Origin: Deinococcus apachensis DSM 19763
GTDB taxonomy: Bacteria > Deinococcota > Deinococci > Deinococcales > Deinococcaceae
DNA length: 64,000 nucleotides
Reading direction: 5' to 3'
Assembly: GCF_000381345.1 (NCBI RefSeq)
Contig: NZ_KB906398.1
Location: 558,001-622,000, forward strand
In this document: piece by piece, positions 42,201 to 49,831 of the stretch
Numbering within the stretch: position 1 is the first letter of the stretch
How the letters are laid out: the number at the start of each line of letters is the position of its first letter
The notes under the pieces: generated by a model
What the model was told of the DNA's origin: nothing
Seen by the model: only the letters and a program-made list of their open reading frames with translations
Database searches by the model: none
Translations under genes and position numbers: made by a program

Positions 42201-45200
42201 CGGGAGAGCCCCAGCTCGTACTGGGCGGACTGGTTGCCCCTTCCCGCGACCTCGGCCTGGGATTGAGCGTCCTGCGCCTCGCGGAAGGCCTGCACGATGC
42301 GCTGGGTGCGCGCTCTGGCATCGCGCTCGTCCTCGGCATCCCACCCACGCTGCTTGGCCCGCGCCTGTTGTCGGGCTGCCTCCAGCACGCGGGCCTGCTC
42401 CGCCGGGAAGTCGCGCAGGCTCTCCAGTCGCCTGCGAGTGGATTCCTGCAGGTCAGAGAGTTCCGCCTGACGGGCAGCGCGGCGGCGGGCCGTCTCGTCG
42501 GTGATCGCCGCGATGGTGGCATCCCGCGCCTGCCGCTCGGCGTCCAGAGCGGTGTTTCCGGCCTCCTGCTGGGCCCGGCGCCGTTCCTGTTGCTGCTGGA
42601 CGTACAGGGCCGCAATCTGGCGGTTGCCCGCCTGGATCACCCGGGCCTGGGCGTCGGGGTAGCCCGCCAGGGCTTCCACCCGCTGCTCGATGTCGCGGCG
42701 CAGGTCCTCGAGCGCCGCACGCCGGAGGGCTTCCTCCTTCGCGTACCCATCCGCCATCGCCTGAATCGTCGCGTCACGGGCGGCGCGCTCGGCCTCGGCC
42801 ACAGAGAGCCCGGCCCGTTCCAGGGCCTGCTGACGTTCGCGCTGCTGCTGGCGTTCCAGCGCGGCCACCTCGCGCCCTCCCGCCGCGCTGACCTGCCCCT
42901 GCCGGGTGGGGTCACCCGCCAGTGCTCGGACCCGCTCGGCAATGCTGGCCCGCAGGTCGGCGAGCGCGGCGCGTCTCTGGGCTTCCTCCTTCGCGGCCCC
43001 TTCCGCCATCGCGCTGATGCTGGCATCCCGCGCGGACTTCTCGGCCTCCGCCACGCGCTGGGCGTTGTCGCGGGCGAGTTGCAGGTCCTCTTGCCCCCAG
43101 CGGCGGCGCAGCGCGACCACTTGGCGGCGTCCATCGGCCTCGACCTGACGTTGCCGGGCGGGGAAGTCGGCGAGCGCGGCCACCTTCTCTGCCGTCTCGC
43201 GCCGCAGGTCGGCGAGGTCCTGCGCGCGCAGGGCGCGCCGTTTTGCCTGCCCCTCGACCATCGCCTCGATCTCGGCCCGCTGGGTGGCGAGTGCGAACTC
43301 GCGGGCGGTCTTGGCCGCGTCGTCGGCGTATGTCTTGCGGGTGGACGCCTCTGCCGCCGCCTGCTGCGCGTCGAGCTGCGAGAGGCCGTCGCGCAGGGCG
43401 GGGGTCTGCGCTGGGTCCAGCAGCTTGCCGTTCACGGTGAAGGGCTTCTTGAACTGCACCCGCAGGTCCTCGTACTCCTTGCCCAGCCGCGCGAGGTCGG
43501 CCTGAAGGTCGCTCATCCCTTCGAGCTTGATGTCGAAAGCCTTGCCCTCCAGCGCTTGCCGAAGTTCCTTGACCGCCTTCGTCTGGTCCTCGGTCAACTT
43601 CAAATTGAGCTGCCCCCGCCGCTGCGCCTCGGTGTAGAGCAGGGTGACGTTCTGGCGGGCGGCAGCGAGGTCCGCCTGGAGCCGCTGGATGCGCGCCTCG
43701 TCCGGCTTGCTATAGATGCGCTCACCGAATGCGGTAACGCCGACCAGGGGGCCCTGCTGAGCGTCCGAGAGGGATTGGCTGAGCAGAAGCACCTTGGCCT
43801 TCGCGCGGCCCAGTTCGCCCTCGCCCCGCAGGGTCTTCACCCGCGCCATCACCTTCTCGAACGCCTGCTGGTTCGCCTGGTCCACCTGCTCGTAGATGGC
43901 GGTGGTTTCCTTGACGCTGTTGGCCCAGTACACACCCAGGGCAAGAGCAGCGGTGGCGGCGACCGTGTAGATGCTGATGGAGGCTGCAACGGTCTTGAGA
44001 GTGGTGCCCAGGGCGGCGAGGGACCCGGTGAGGGTGTTCGTCGCCGCGGCGCTGCTTGCCATGCTGCCCTGGTAGAGCAGGGCTTGAGCGTTCAGTTTGG
44101 CGTACAGGACGCCCACGTCCGTCATCAAGACCCGCTTGATGGTCATGGCGACGTTTGTCCGGGTGGTCGCGGCAGCCACCGCCGTCTCGGCGGCTGCGGC
44201 CGTGCCCGCGCTTGCCGTGAGGGTGCCGTACAGGGTAGCGACCGAGGCGATGGGCACGGAAAGCAGGCCAATGGCCGCAGCCGACGCGATCAGCACCGTA
44301 GTGACGACCTTGATGGGTCCCGGAGCGTTGTTGTACCAGTCCAGGAAACCCGTGAGGGCCCGGGTGGTGTTCAGGACCGCAGGCAGGAGGGCCTCCCCCA
44401 GTGACCGTTGAGCCTCCCGCACTTCCTTCCCGAGCTGACCGGCCGCCCCGCCGTACCCTTCCAGGGCATCACGCGCCTGGGTCAGGGAGTCGCCCTCCTC
44501 GCGCATCAGGGCGTTCAGGAACGCCTGGGCCTTCTGCGCGCCCGTCAGCTCATCGCGAGTCTTGCCGAGGCTCTGGGCGTACTTTTCCTGGCTGGCGATC
44601 TGGTCGGTGGAGATGCCCAGCGCGTTGCTGAGGATCGTGCTGGACCGCTCCACATCGGTGGCCAAGGCGTCGAGCGCCTGCCCCACGTCTTGGCCGCGAA
44701 CAGTGGCGATGGCGGCGTACAGTTCAATGGCCTTTTTGGCCTGATCAGTCTCATACCCGGAGCGGCGCAGGGCCTTGTACGTGGCCTCGATGTCCTGCGG
44801 AAGGGCGTTGTACCGCGCGGCGAGCCCTTCCAGTTCGTCGCGCACCTGCGCCACCTGCTCGCCGTTCTTCTGGAGGGTCTTCTCGAACAGGACGCTCTGA
44901 ACGCGGGAGGTCTCGAACCCCTTGGCCAGCCCGACCAGCCGATTGGTCATCAAGCCCAACTGCGGACCGTATTCGGCGAATGCCTGGGAGACGCCCAGCT
45001 TTACTTGGGACCCAAGTCCCAGGCGGGGCAGCCGGTCATGGGCCGCTTCCACCGTCGCCACGGCGAGGCGGGTGGCATTCGCCGCCTTCACAGCTTCATT
45101 GGAGAACTCGCCGAACGTTTCCCGGGCCTGCCTCCCAGTTCCCTTCAGCTCGGCTTGTAGCCGGTTCATCTGGAGGGTGAGCTGCTGGAGTTCCTCGGGG

Positions 45201-45598
45201 GAAGGGGTGCCTACGCCGCTCTGGAACTCCGCGCGGGTCAATCTGACGCCATTGGCGAGTTCGTTAAGCCGGGCACGGATCGCGGCAGCCTGCGCCTCGA
45301 AGGCGGAAGCGCTCTGTTTGGCCGCATTCGCGCCGAGCTGGAACCCCCCGAACATGTCGCTGATACGCCGCTGCATATCCGAGGGAACCAACTCCTGCAC
45401 GGCATCCCGGATGGCTCGGACCTGCCGCTGCACGTCGCGCCCGGCAGAGAGGTCGGCGGTGATCTTGAGGGTACCGACCTGTTTGGCGAGGTCACGGATC
45501 GCGCGCAGGTCGGTTTGGATGTCCTGGGCGCCCTTGCGAAATGGGGCAACGTCAAGGATGGCTACCCCCTTCAGGGGTGGCAGGGTGGATTCGGGCAT
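39281..45598 (-). CDS. Tail tape measure protein
   Basis: The 2,105-residue protein sets the length of the siphovirus tail (by the usual 1.5 angstrom per residue rule, about 315 nm). Residues 1-430 contain the PhageMin tail-like core; 400-480 and 500-590 are hydrophobic, with several predicted membrane-active segments; most of the rest is Gln/Ala/Arg-rich coiled coil. Residues 768-1103 are four tandem 84-residue repeats. The start at 45598 has an AGGAG box; the upstream in-frame ATG at 45649 lies within a hairpin and is unlikely. Confidence 0.92.
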   Translation of the reverse strand: MPESTLPPLKGVAILDVAPFRKGAQDIQTDLRAIRDLAKQVGTLKITADLSAGRDVQRQVRAIRDAVQELVPSDMQRRISDMFGGFQLGANAAKQSASAFEAQAAAIRARLNELANGVRLTRAEFQSGVGTPSPEELQQLTLQMNRLQAELKGTGRQARETFGEFSNEAVKAANATRLAVATVEAAHDRLPRLGLGSQVKLGVSQAFAEYGPQLGLMTNRLVGLAKGFETSRVQSVLFEKTLQKNGEQVAQVRDELEGLAARYNALPQDIEATYKALRRSGYETDQAKKAIELYAAIATVRGQDVGQALDALATDVERSSTILSNALGISTDQIASQEKYAQSLGKTRDELTGAQKAQAFLNALMREEGDSLTQARDALEGYGGAAGQLGKEVREAQRSLGEALLPAVLNTTRALTGFLDWYNNAPGPIKVVTTVLIASAAAIGLLSVPIASVATLYGTLTASAGTAAAAETAVAAATTRTNVAMTIKRVLMTDVGVLYAKLNAQALLYQGSMASSAAATNTLTGSLAALGTTLKTVAASISIYTVAATAALALGVYWANSVKETTAIYEQVDQANQQAFEKVMARVKTLRGEGELGRAKAKVLLLSQSLSDAQQGPLVGVTAFGERIYSKPDEARIQRLQADLAAARQNVTLLYTEAQRRGQLNLKLTEDQTKAVKELRQALEGKAFDIKLEGMSDLQADLARLGKEYEDLRVQFKKPFTVNGKLLDPAQTPALRDGLSQLDAQQAAAEASTRKTYADDAAKTAREFALATQRAEIEAMVEGQAKRRALRAQDLADLRRETAEKVAALADFPARQRQVEADGRRQVVALRRRWGQEDLQLARDNAQRVAEAEKSARDASISAMAEGAAKEEAQRRAALADLRASIAERVRALAGDPTRQGQVSAAGGREVAALERQQQRERQQALERAGLSVAEAERAARDATIQAMADGYAKEEALRRAALEDLRRDIEQRVEALAGYPDAQARVIQAGNRQIAALYVQQQQERRRAQQEAGNTALDAERQARDATIAAITDETARRRAARQAELSDLQESTRRRLESLRDFPAEQARVLEAARQQARAKQRGWDAEDERDARARTQRIVQAFREAQDAQSQAEVAGRGNQSAQYELGLSRRLAAAKGNAVEVALIEAQAVRERARLAEEGARAQAQTDRQRLENARDQALSADNLSAGERTAIWTKYYADLAALDGKNQADHKSRLQQQEEAERQAAENLRRARVEVAQQPATDSERRVGRLENEKGTTLTDAGLLALDQQISAERAKQLATLRGMLEPSARLNLTADERRGIEDQIAALQQAQLKSQQDQVEQARALRQSALDRLDAEAQYAERVAGTDAGRVRAQTQQLAITQARLSELDDLIAAEGREKERNDLIGQRFGLLGQIADLQDKINQAPFDAEQRRLDLYRAQAQAELALRGLGEDRVAQANLTAQVAARELLLANSRVAAARNELELQAALSGQAQARLALVQALTGQAQAGRAATREAEDRTVQSSASLREGTRAARDAARAQEDLTLARAQSRRESQRAAEDLELTRRQATVEATKRQLDLENALWDASEARARALTQIRGLADDTVTSAEQDLALTRERLALTERQLGTGNLGSETRADLQGTRVTLLGQEAEQERKLLEARRAQRDLAEELELAEGRLNRELTGGKLSGVAEATRKVTEARQGLTTAERAYAEARGDYERIPSSANAQRLKGATDALTGAIQGQRSAIHALADEYRTQISQMDGVREASDRLRQVAYGENQPFNSQTERQRLLAIQARRDAAQQALRDALASGDAAIIQKATEDLTRQEERYKKQADLLEKNGVKFTRTGEKETQRLADQVDALGIQYDREAVLLGVRARTTDREAEAALTFNTGVDRFADTTTQFVSALEGAYQGLQGALRDVAAERDREASQQSARREEEARLAAEDRARSDRRREEDARTAAEDRSVAAGDRARTARRQEEDLAPQPVRSVQDLDLAAQKLAGAAQPLSEAARRFQEVQATSRAIGEGLARVDRLLGHPGGIVLSPSVADDLNRLLRGSPAAPLPATQPVHTVYNTTDVGGITIYQQPGESADAVANRVITKLEDRARRSGRRC
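42290..43297 (-). repeat. Four 252-base coding repeats in the tape measure gene
   Basis: Units begin at 43297, 43045, 42793 and 42541, exactly 252 bases (84 codons) apart. Units 2-4 begin AEKSARD, AERAARD and AERQARD; unit 1 is the most diverged. Confidence 0.8.
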
Positions 45599-45637
45599 GG
45601 TGCAACTCCTGAAAGGGGGAGTGGGAATCTCTAAACA

Positions 45638-45678
45638 GCACAGCGCCATGCACGCCTACTAGGTGCATGGCGCTGTGC
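45638..45678. repeat. Perfect 16-base inverted repeat before the tape measure gene
   Basis: Arms 45638-45653 and 45663-45678 pair perfectly with a nine-base loop. On the minus strand it is followed by TGTTTAGAG, a poor T-run, so it is a possible attenuator or terminator between the cargo locus and the tape measure gene. Confidence 0.8.
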
Positions 45679-45739
45679 CATTCGGATGCTGCTCATCAGC
45701 AAGCCCCCGCCATTGCTTCGGTGAGAGCTTGGCTAGGTC

Positions 45740-45940
45740 TCAGTTTCCGGGACGGACGATGATGAGGGACCAAGCGGGAGGATTGTTGTCCTGAGGGTCA
45801 CCCGCCGAATGTTGAACATCCAAGACTCGGAAAGGCCCTACTCCGGGGATTCCCACGAGTTCCTCTTTTCGTGGGACCTGCGTGAACAGAAAAATACCGA
45901 TGTGAGCGCCGTTGACGTTCTGAACACGCACGTTCACCAT
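45740..45940 (-). CDS. Small prophage cargo protein
   Basis: A 66-residue protein from MVNVRVQNVNGAHIG, with CAGGAGGTCGTC just before the ATG, a strong Shine-Dalgarno. It is beta-rich and soluble (IGIFLFTQVPRKEELV, VGPFRVLDVQHS). No family recognised. It belongs to the segment inserted between the tail chaperones and the tape measure. Confidence 0.6.
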   Translation of the reverse strand: MVNVRVQNVNGAHIGIFLFTQVPRKEELVGIPGVGPFRVLDVQHSAGDPQDNNPPAWSLIIVRPGN

Positions 45941-46123
45941 GACGACCTCCTGCTCGGCCGTACGGAGGGAAGCAAGGGAGAGAACCGGACAGCCGTGCAC
46001 CTCACGGTAACCAATCCAGAGGCCGCCATACCAATAGCGCATGAAGGAGCCGGTCCCGGCGTGGGCTTTCTCGCACTGCCAAACCATCCTCCTGACTGCC
46101 CCTGTCCTAGACAGTCGCAATGG

Positions 46124-46152
46124 AAAGTCCCCGCCTCGGCAGGGGCTTTTCT
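46124..46152. terminator. Terminator, possibly bidirectional
   Basis: GTCCCCGCC and GGCAGGGGC pair with one mismatch around a TC loop. TTTTC follows on the plus strand and a shorter T-run on the minus strand, where it lies after the 402-residue gene. Confidence 0.6.
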
Positions 46153-46207
46153 TACCTAGAGAAGGGTTTGAGGTCAAGGCTAAATTCACGACGAAGAAAT
46201 GAGATTA

Positions 46208-47416
46208 TCAGCCCAACCTACCGAACTCGTATTTCCACCTAAAAAAGGTCTTTTCAAGCCTAAGGGCATCTATCAAATCTTGTGAAGCGAGATGCTCAGC
46301 ATTAGGGTTTACGCTGAAGGTTCCACTACTACTTGGATTGTTGCTATAGTCACTCTTAGTATTGTGTATAACTACTGCGGATAACCAGTCATAGTCCGCC
46401 TTACTATACACCTCCTCATCAAGCAATTCTTGTATGATATCGACGGCCTCCTCTGGAATCTTGGCAGATTGTGTTAAGCATAAGAAGAGTACGCTTGGCA
46501 TACCATTATTTAATTGTCGCTTTTTACCTCTTAACGTGTTAGTCAATGACCGTCTAATTTTATCCACAAAAAGATCTCCATCCTCTACTCTCATGTGTGC
46601 ATTCACCCCCATTCCCCCACCAAATTCCACCCCTTCAGATCCAAGAGCGGCAAACACTCCTTCAATCTTGGGCAAGGGGTCACCCTCCTCCCAAATAAAA
46701 AATGGCAGGGGTCGCCATTGCACGTGGACACTTTTGCCGTTCATGTTTAGGTACACATCACCATATTCGTTATTTCTGATGCTGTGGAAGCACAAACGAA
46801 GTTGCTGATGACTCACGTCCTTCCTCTCTATAAGAAAAGGGATGGATATATCTACAGATCTGGATAATCCAAGAGCTAATTGACTCATAAAAAAATTGTT
46901 AATGTACTCATAAACACTACTATAGTCATCCAAAGATTGAACTCTAATAACCGTAGCCTCGAATAGCGTTCGAGCATCATTAATCATAGCTCCAAAATCT
47001 GGTGAGGGCGGCTTGGAGGATGACGTGTACTGCTGCTGTGATAGCAAAGGCTCAATTTCTATTGGCACAGCCCTTGAAGCTATCATGTGCCCCACCTGCA
47101 ACTCAGCCCAGTTGTCCATAAACTGTTTTTCGCTGGTCGCCATTATAAGCGAACGCATCTTATCATCCAGTCTAGGCAAATGATCGGGTATTACCCTACC
47201 AGCTAAGAACCGGATTGTTTTCCACAAATCGATTAGAAACAGAGTTTGGGGTATGACGTCAGAATACCATCTTCTGCAAAAAGGGCTTGTTCGATTCTCG
47301 CTCCATTGCGGTGCCACACGATCAACGTGCTTAATGAGACCCTCTTGTGCTTCTAAAAGATCCTGCTCCGAGAAAGCGTAACCGGTTAAGTCTGGCTTAA
47401 ACGTCAAGAACGACAT
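46208..47416 (-). CDS. AT-rich prophage cargo protein, candidate PD-(D/E)XK-like
   Basis: This 402-residue soluble protein is encoded by markedly AT-rich DNA in a GC-rich cluster. Residues 101-160 show a spacing like that of PD-(D/E)XK folds: NWAELQVGHMI (Glu105), a variable loop, SPDFG (Asp140) and LFEATVIR (Glu153, Thr155). The usual Lys is replaced by Thr, as in some degenerate members. Residues 270-402 are a separate alpha/beta part. Single AT-rich genes in prophage structural clusters are often defence or exclusion genes. No known family is named, and the fold claim is tentative. Confidence 0.55.
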   Translation of the reverse strand: MSFLTFKPDLTGYAFSEQDLLEAQEGLIKHVDRVAPQWSENRTSPFCRRWYSDVIPQTLFLIDLWKTIRFLAGRVIPDHLPRLDDKMRSLIMATSEKQFMDNWAELQVGHMIASRAVPIEIEPLLSQQQYTSSSKPPSPDFGAMINDARTLFEATVIRVQSLDDYSSVYEYINNFFMSQLALGLSRSVDISIPFLIERKDVSHQQLRLCFHSIRNNEYGDVYLNMNGKSVHVQWRPLPFFIWEEGDPLPKIEGVFAALGSEGVEFGGGMGVNAHMRVEDGDLFVDKIRRSLTNTLRGKKRQLNNGMPSVLFLCLTQSAKIPEEAVDIIQELLDEEVYSKADYDWLSAVVIHNTKSDYSNNPSSSGTFSVNPNAEHLASQDLIDALRLEKTFFRWKYEFGRLG

Positions 47417-47627
47417 GCTTTAACCACCAAGTTTCCAGCGTCCCAGAGAGCCGATTCCATGCCCCTAAACGTACACCGCCCACGCATAGGCAGGCGGCGA
47501 GTTTGCAGCTCCCCACCTGCTCTACCCCTGCCGTCGCCACGATGCACATGTAGCCGGGCAGGAACAGCACCTGGACCTCGTGCGGGGCCGGGCTTGACGC
47601 CCTCGCGGCACACTGCCCTCCCTACCC

Positions 47628-48287
47628 CTATACGTCCTCAGGTTCCTCCATCTCTCGAAACAAGACGCGCATGTACTGGTACGCGGCTAGCAGGACAAAC
47701 GTGCCAGCCACGAAGGCCAAGGCATACGAGAACGCGGCGCTATGGACCGACAACCATGCCCACAGGCCAAACAGCCAGTTGCCAGAGCTGTTGAAGGCAC
47801 CTTGGGCGCGGGCTTGCGCGATCAAGCCGTACAGTACCGCCCCTAGCACTGCCAAGCTGGACCTCAACAGGGCGTCACCTGCCAGCCGGTATCGTTTGGC
47901 TTTCAGCGCATAGGCTGCTGGCGTTGCCTGTGCCCGCGACAGACAGAAACTCCCGATCACGATCAGAACCAACAGAGCAAAGGACGAGGCTCCGAGGATG
48001 TCCTCAGGTCGAGTGCCCTTTGGGGGGCCTTTGCCGTCCGTCAGTCCTACAAGCCAGACTATGAAGAAGAGGCTTGACGCCGGAAGCATAGAGAGAAGCA
48101 CAAGGAATGTGACCCACGCGTTGTACCAACGACTTAGACTTCGAGCTGACTGAGCCCACGACTTGAGTCTTGGCGACACAAAGTACTCCACGAGCCGACG
48201 TTTCTTGGTTGTGGCTGGAAACTTCATGTCAATCTGGGGTGGTAAGGCCGTCACCCTATTTTCTACATCGTCCCTGGCAGTCAGCAT
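47628..48287 (-). CDS. Prophage cargo membrane protein (four segments)
   Basis: The 219-residue protein has a basic soluble N-terminus (1-55) and membrane segments at about 58-80, 98-117, 143-162 and 178-208. The topology resembles SLATT-type or other effector membrane proteins found with defence systems, but no motif proves it. It lies 211 bases upstream of the 402-residue gene on the same strand and may be its membrane partner. Confidence 0.55.
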   Translation of the reverse strand: MLTARDDVENRVTALPPQIDMKFPATTKKRRLVEYFVSPRLKSWAQSARSLSRWYNAWVTFLVLLSMLPASSLFFIVWLVGLTDGKGPPKGTRPEDILGASSFALLVLIVIGSFCLSRAQATPAAYALKAKRYRLAGDALLRSSLAVLGAVLYGLIAQARAQGAFNSSGNWLFGLWAWLSVHSAAFSYALAFVAGTFVLLAAYQYMRVLFREMEEPEDV

Positions 48288-48358
48288 TTGTCATGAATAC
48301 GACTCCTTCATTCGAAAGTTGCACTGCTCCTCCCTTCACGGCAGACTACCCAAAGTGT

Positions 48359-48373
48359 GTACTGCTGTAGTAC
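48359..48373. promoter_or_regulatory. Palindrome GTACT-N5-AGTAC over a promoter
   Basis: The palindrome overlaps the TACGGT -10 box of the plus-strand gene at 48383 by three bases. It is a likely operator, possibly for the product of that gene. Confidence 0.45.
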
Positions 48374-48376
48374 GGT
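48371..48376 (+). promoter_or_regulatory. Leaderless -10 box of the 48383 gene
   Basis: TACGGT ends six bases before the ATG at 48383; the gap AAATAA cannot act as a Shine-Dalgarno. Confidence 0.5.
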
Positions 48377-48382
48377 AAATAA

Positions 48383-48841
48383 ATGCCCTACGCAAGACTC
48401 AGCGAGCAGGTCCAAAAACTCTCCAACCCCCAGCGCAGCGACACCTTTGTGAAGCAGTTCCGCAATGCCGTTCGTGACGGTGAGGTCGACGCGGCGGAAG
48501 TTCCTGGGCGCTTCACGCTGCCTAAGGAGTTCAAGAAGCGTGGCAGTGACGAGACCAGCCGCAAGGAAGTGAAGGAGATGGTCTTTGAAGTGACGCCCGC
48601 CTTCGAGGCGTGGTTTGAGCGTGTGGACGCGGAACTGGCGACTGCCCCTACCCGTGGGAGTGGCAAGCCTAAGGTGACGGTGGAGAACATCGAGGCCGGG
48701 GCCGTAGACTTCAAGGCGCTGGCGGAAGAGACGCGCCGGAAGATGCAGGCCAGCTTTGAGAAGGGGCAGGCGTTGGGCAACGCTCGGAAAGCTGGTGCGG
48801 CCAAGGCTAAGCCCAAGCGAGGCGCTCGCAGCAAGAAGTAA
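48383..48841 (+). CDS. Basic prophage protein on the opposite strand
   Basis: The 152-residue protein is one of only two plus-strand genes in the prophage part. It ends in a Lys/Arg/Ala-rich tail (GAAKAKPKRGARSKK) that suits nucleic-acid binding, and its middle is helical (EVTPAFEAWFERVDAELA). It has its own promoter with an overlapping palindrome and its own terminator. It might be expressed in the lysogen, as a regulator or moron. No family recognised. Confidence 0.65.
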   Translation: MPYARLSEQVQKLSNPQRSDTFVKQFRNAVRDGEVDAAEVPGRFTLPKEFKKRGSDETSRKEVKEMVFEVTPAFEAWFERVDAELATAPTRGSGKPKVTVENIEAGAVDFKALAEETRRKMQASFEKGQALGNARKAGAAKAKPKRGARSKK

Positions 48842-48869
48842 GGCGAAATCTGGGTTTCCTCAACAGAAC

Positions 48870-48891
48870 CCCCGCTTCGGCGGGGCTTTTT
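48870..48891 (+). terminator. Rho-independent terminator of the 48383 gene
   Basis: CCCCGC-TTCG-GCGGGG is followed by CTTTTT, 28 bases after the stop codon. Confidence 0.9.
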
Positions 48892-48920
48892 CGTGCCAAC
48901 GTGGACTTTGGTCGCACGGC

Positions 48921-49388
48921 CTACCCCAGCCGCTCTCGCACCTTCCCCACAAACAACTCCTTGAGGCGGAATAGCGCAAAGGCTTGCGCCGGTGTCAGGA
49001 TCGGCCCTGCTTTCGTGTAGTTGAGCCCGCTGCGACCCAGACTGATCGGCGCATAGGGATTGGAATTGGCCGCCGCCAGGGCCTGAAGCGCAGGGATGGT
49101 CATACCCTCCCGACCCAGTTCGACCCAGAGGGTATGGGCCGCCGTGCCGCGCACCTCCACGGTCCCCGTATTCTTCGTCGCTCGGCTTCTGGCATCCAAC
49201 CCCTCCCTGAGTTCCCCGGTGCGGGGGCGAGCCCCAGGCGGAGTGGAGTACACGTTCCTATCCGCTCCAATCCAAAGGTGCCCTAGCGCCTCGGCCCGGG
49301 CCTGCTCGGCGATCTGGGGCAACTCGTCGCAGGCTTGCTCCAGCTTGATCAGTGCGTTCGTCAGCGCCCGCGCCTCAAGGTTGATCAT
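48921..49388 (-). CDS. HK97 gp10-like tail-completion or minor structural protein
   Basis: The 155-residue protein has a helical N-terminus, then TPPGARPRTGELREGLDAR (about 49-67) and AAHTLWVELGREG (about 83-95), the layout of HK97 gp10-like proteins (a strand, then a YxxxVExGT-like turn). These join head and tail. Its start overlaps the preceding chaperone T stop by four bases (ATGA). It is oddly placed after the chaperone genes; the gp10 gene is usually before the major tail gene. Confidence 0.65.
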   Translation of the reverse strand: MINLEARALTNALIKLEQACDELPQIAEQARAEALGHLWIGADRNVYSTPPGARPRTGELREGLDARSRATKNTGTVEVRGTAAHTLWVELGREGMTIPALQALAAANSNPYAPISLGRSGLNYTKAGPILTPAQAFALFRLKELFVGKVRERLG

Positions 49389-49831
49389 GCCCGCGCACCT
49401 CCCATGACCTGCGCGGCCTGGTCCCAGAGCGCGTCCTCTTCGGCCTCACGGCGTTGCCGGATGGCCTCCGGAGTGTGCAGCCACGGGCGGGCCTGCCGCT
49501 CCAGTGCGGCCTGATGACGTTGCAGGGGGGCGAACGAGTAATACGCGCCCCCCTGCGTCTTTTTCGCGTCCGGGTCGATGTACTCCCGCCCGAACTTCAG
49601 GCCCGCCCCGATAGAGGCGTCGGTGAGAGCAGTCAGCCGCGCCTCCGCGTCCCGCTCCCCCTGAATCTGGGCGGCCCGGACGATCAGCCGCCGGGGCCAG
49701 CTCATCACCTCAGCGTAGAGGGCAGGGCCGAAGACCCGGAGGACGTACTCGTCGAAGGTGTGGTCAGGTGGCCCTGGCTCGCGCGGTGCAGCAGCCGCTG
49801 CGCCCGGCTCACCAGGGCCGTCAGTTTTCCC
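49385..49831 (-). CDS. Tail assembly chaperone T part (expressed by -1 frameshift)
   Basis: These 148 codons continue the chaperone G reading frame after a -1 slip at GGGAAAA (49831-49825). The frame has no convincing start of its own. The product begins GKTDGPGEPG and contains FDEYVLRVFGPALYAEVMSWPRRL. The G-T fusion would be about 249 residues. In lambda, G and G-T coat the tape measure during tail assembly. Confidence 0.78.
   Translation of the reverse strand, partial: GKTDGPGEPGAAAAAPREPGPPDHTFDEYVLRVFGPALYAEVMSWPRRLIVRAAQIQGERDAEARLTALTDASIGAGLKFGREYIDPDAKKTQGGAYYSFAPLQRHQAALERQARPWLHTPEAIRQRREAEEDALWDQAAQVMGGARA

Noticed and set aside
39128..44404. Very long open frames on the plus strand opposite the tape measure and tail genes
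   Set aside because: They mirror the minus-strand codons (GC-rich third positions), are Gly/Arg/Pro/His-rich and have no start signals. They are shadows.
45809..46159. Plus-strand frame of 116 codons ending in VPASAGAFLT
   Set aside because: It reads through a terminator stem (the PASAGAF ending is typical of that), and lies opposite the 66-residue gene with a strong Shine-Dalgarno.
47404..47613. Minus-strand frame of 69 codons between the two cargo genes
   Set aside because: Arg/Gly/Pro-rich, no Shine-Dalgarno; another frame here (LFLPGYMCIVATAGV) looks slightly more protein-like but has no start. Possibly a decayed gene, not supportable.
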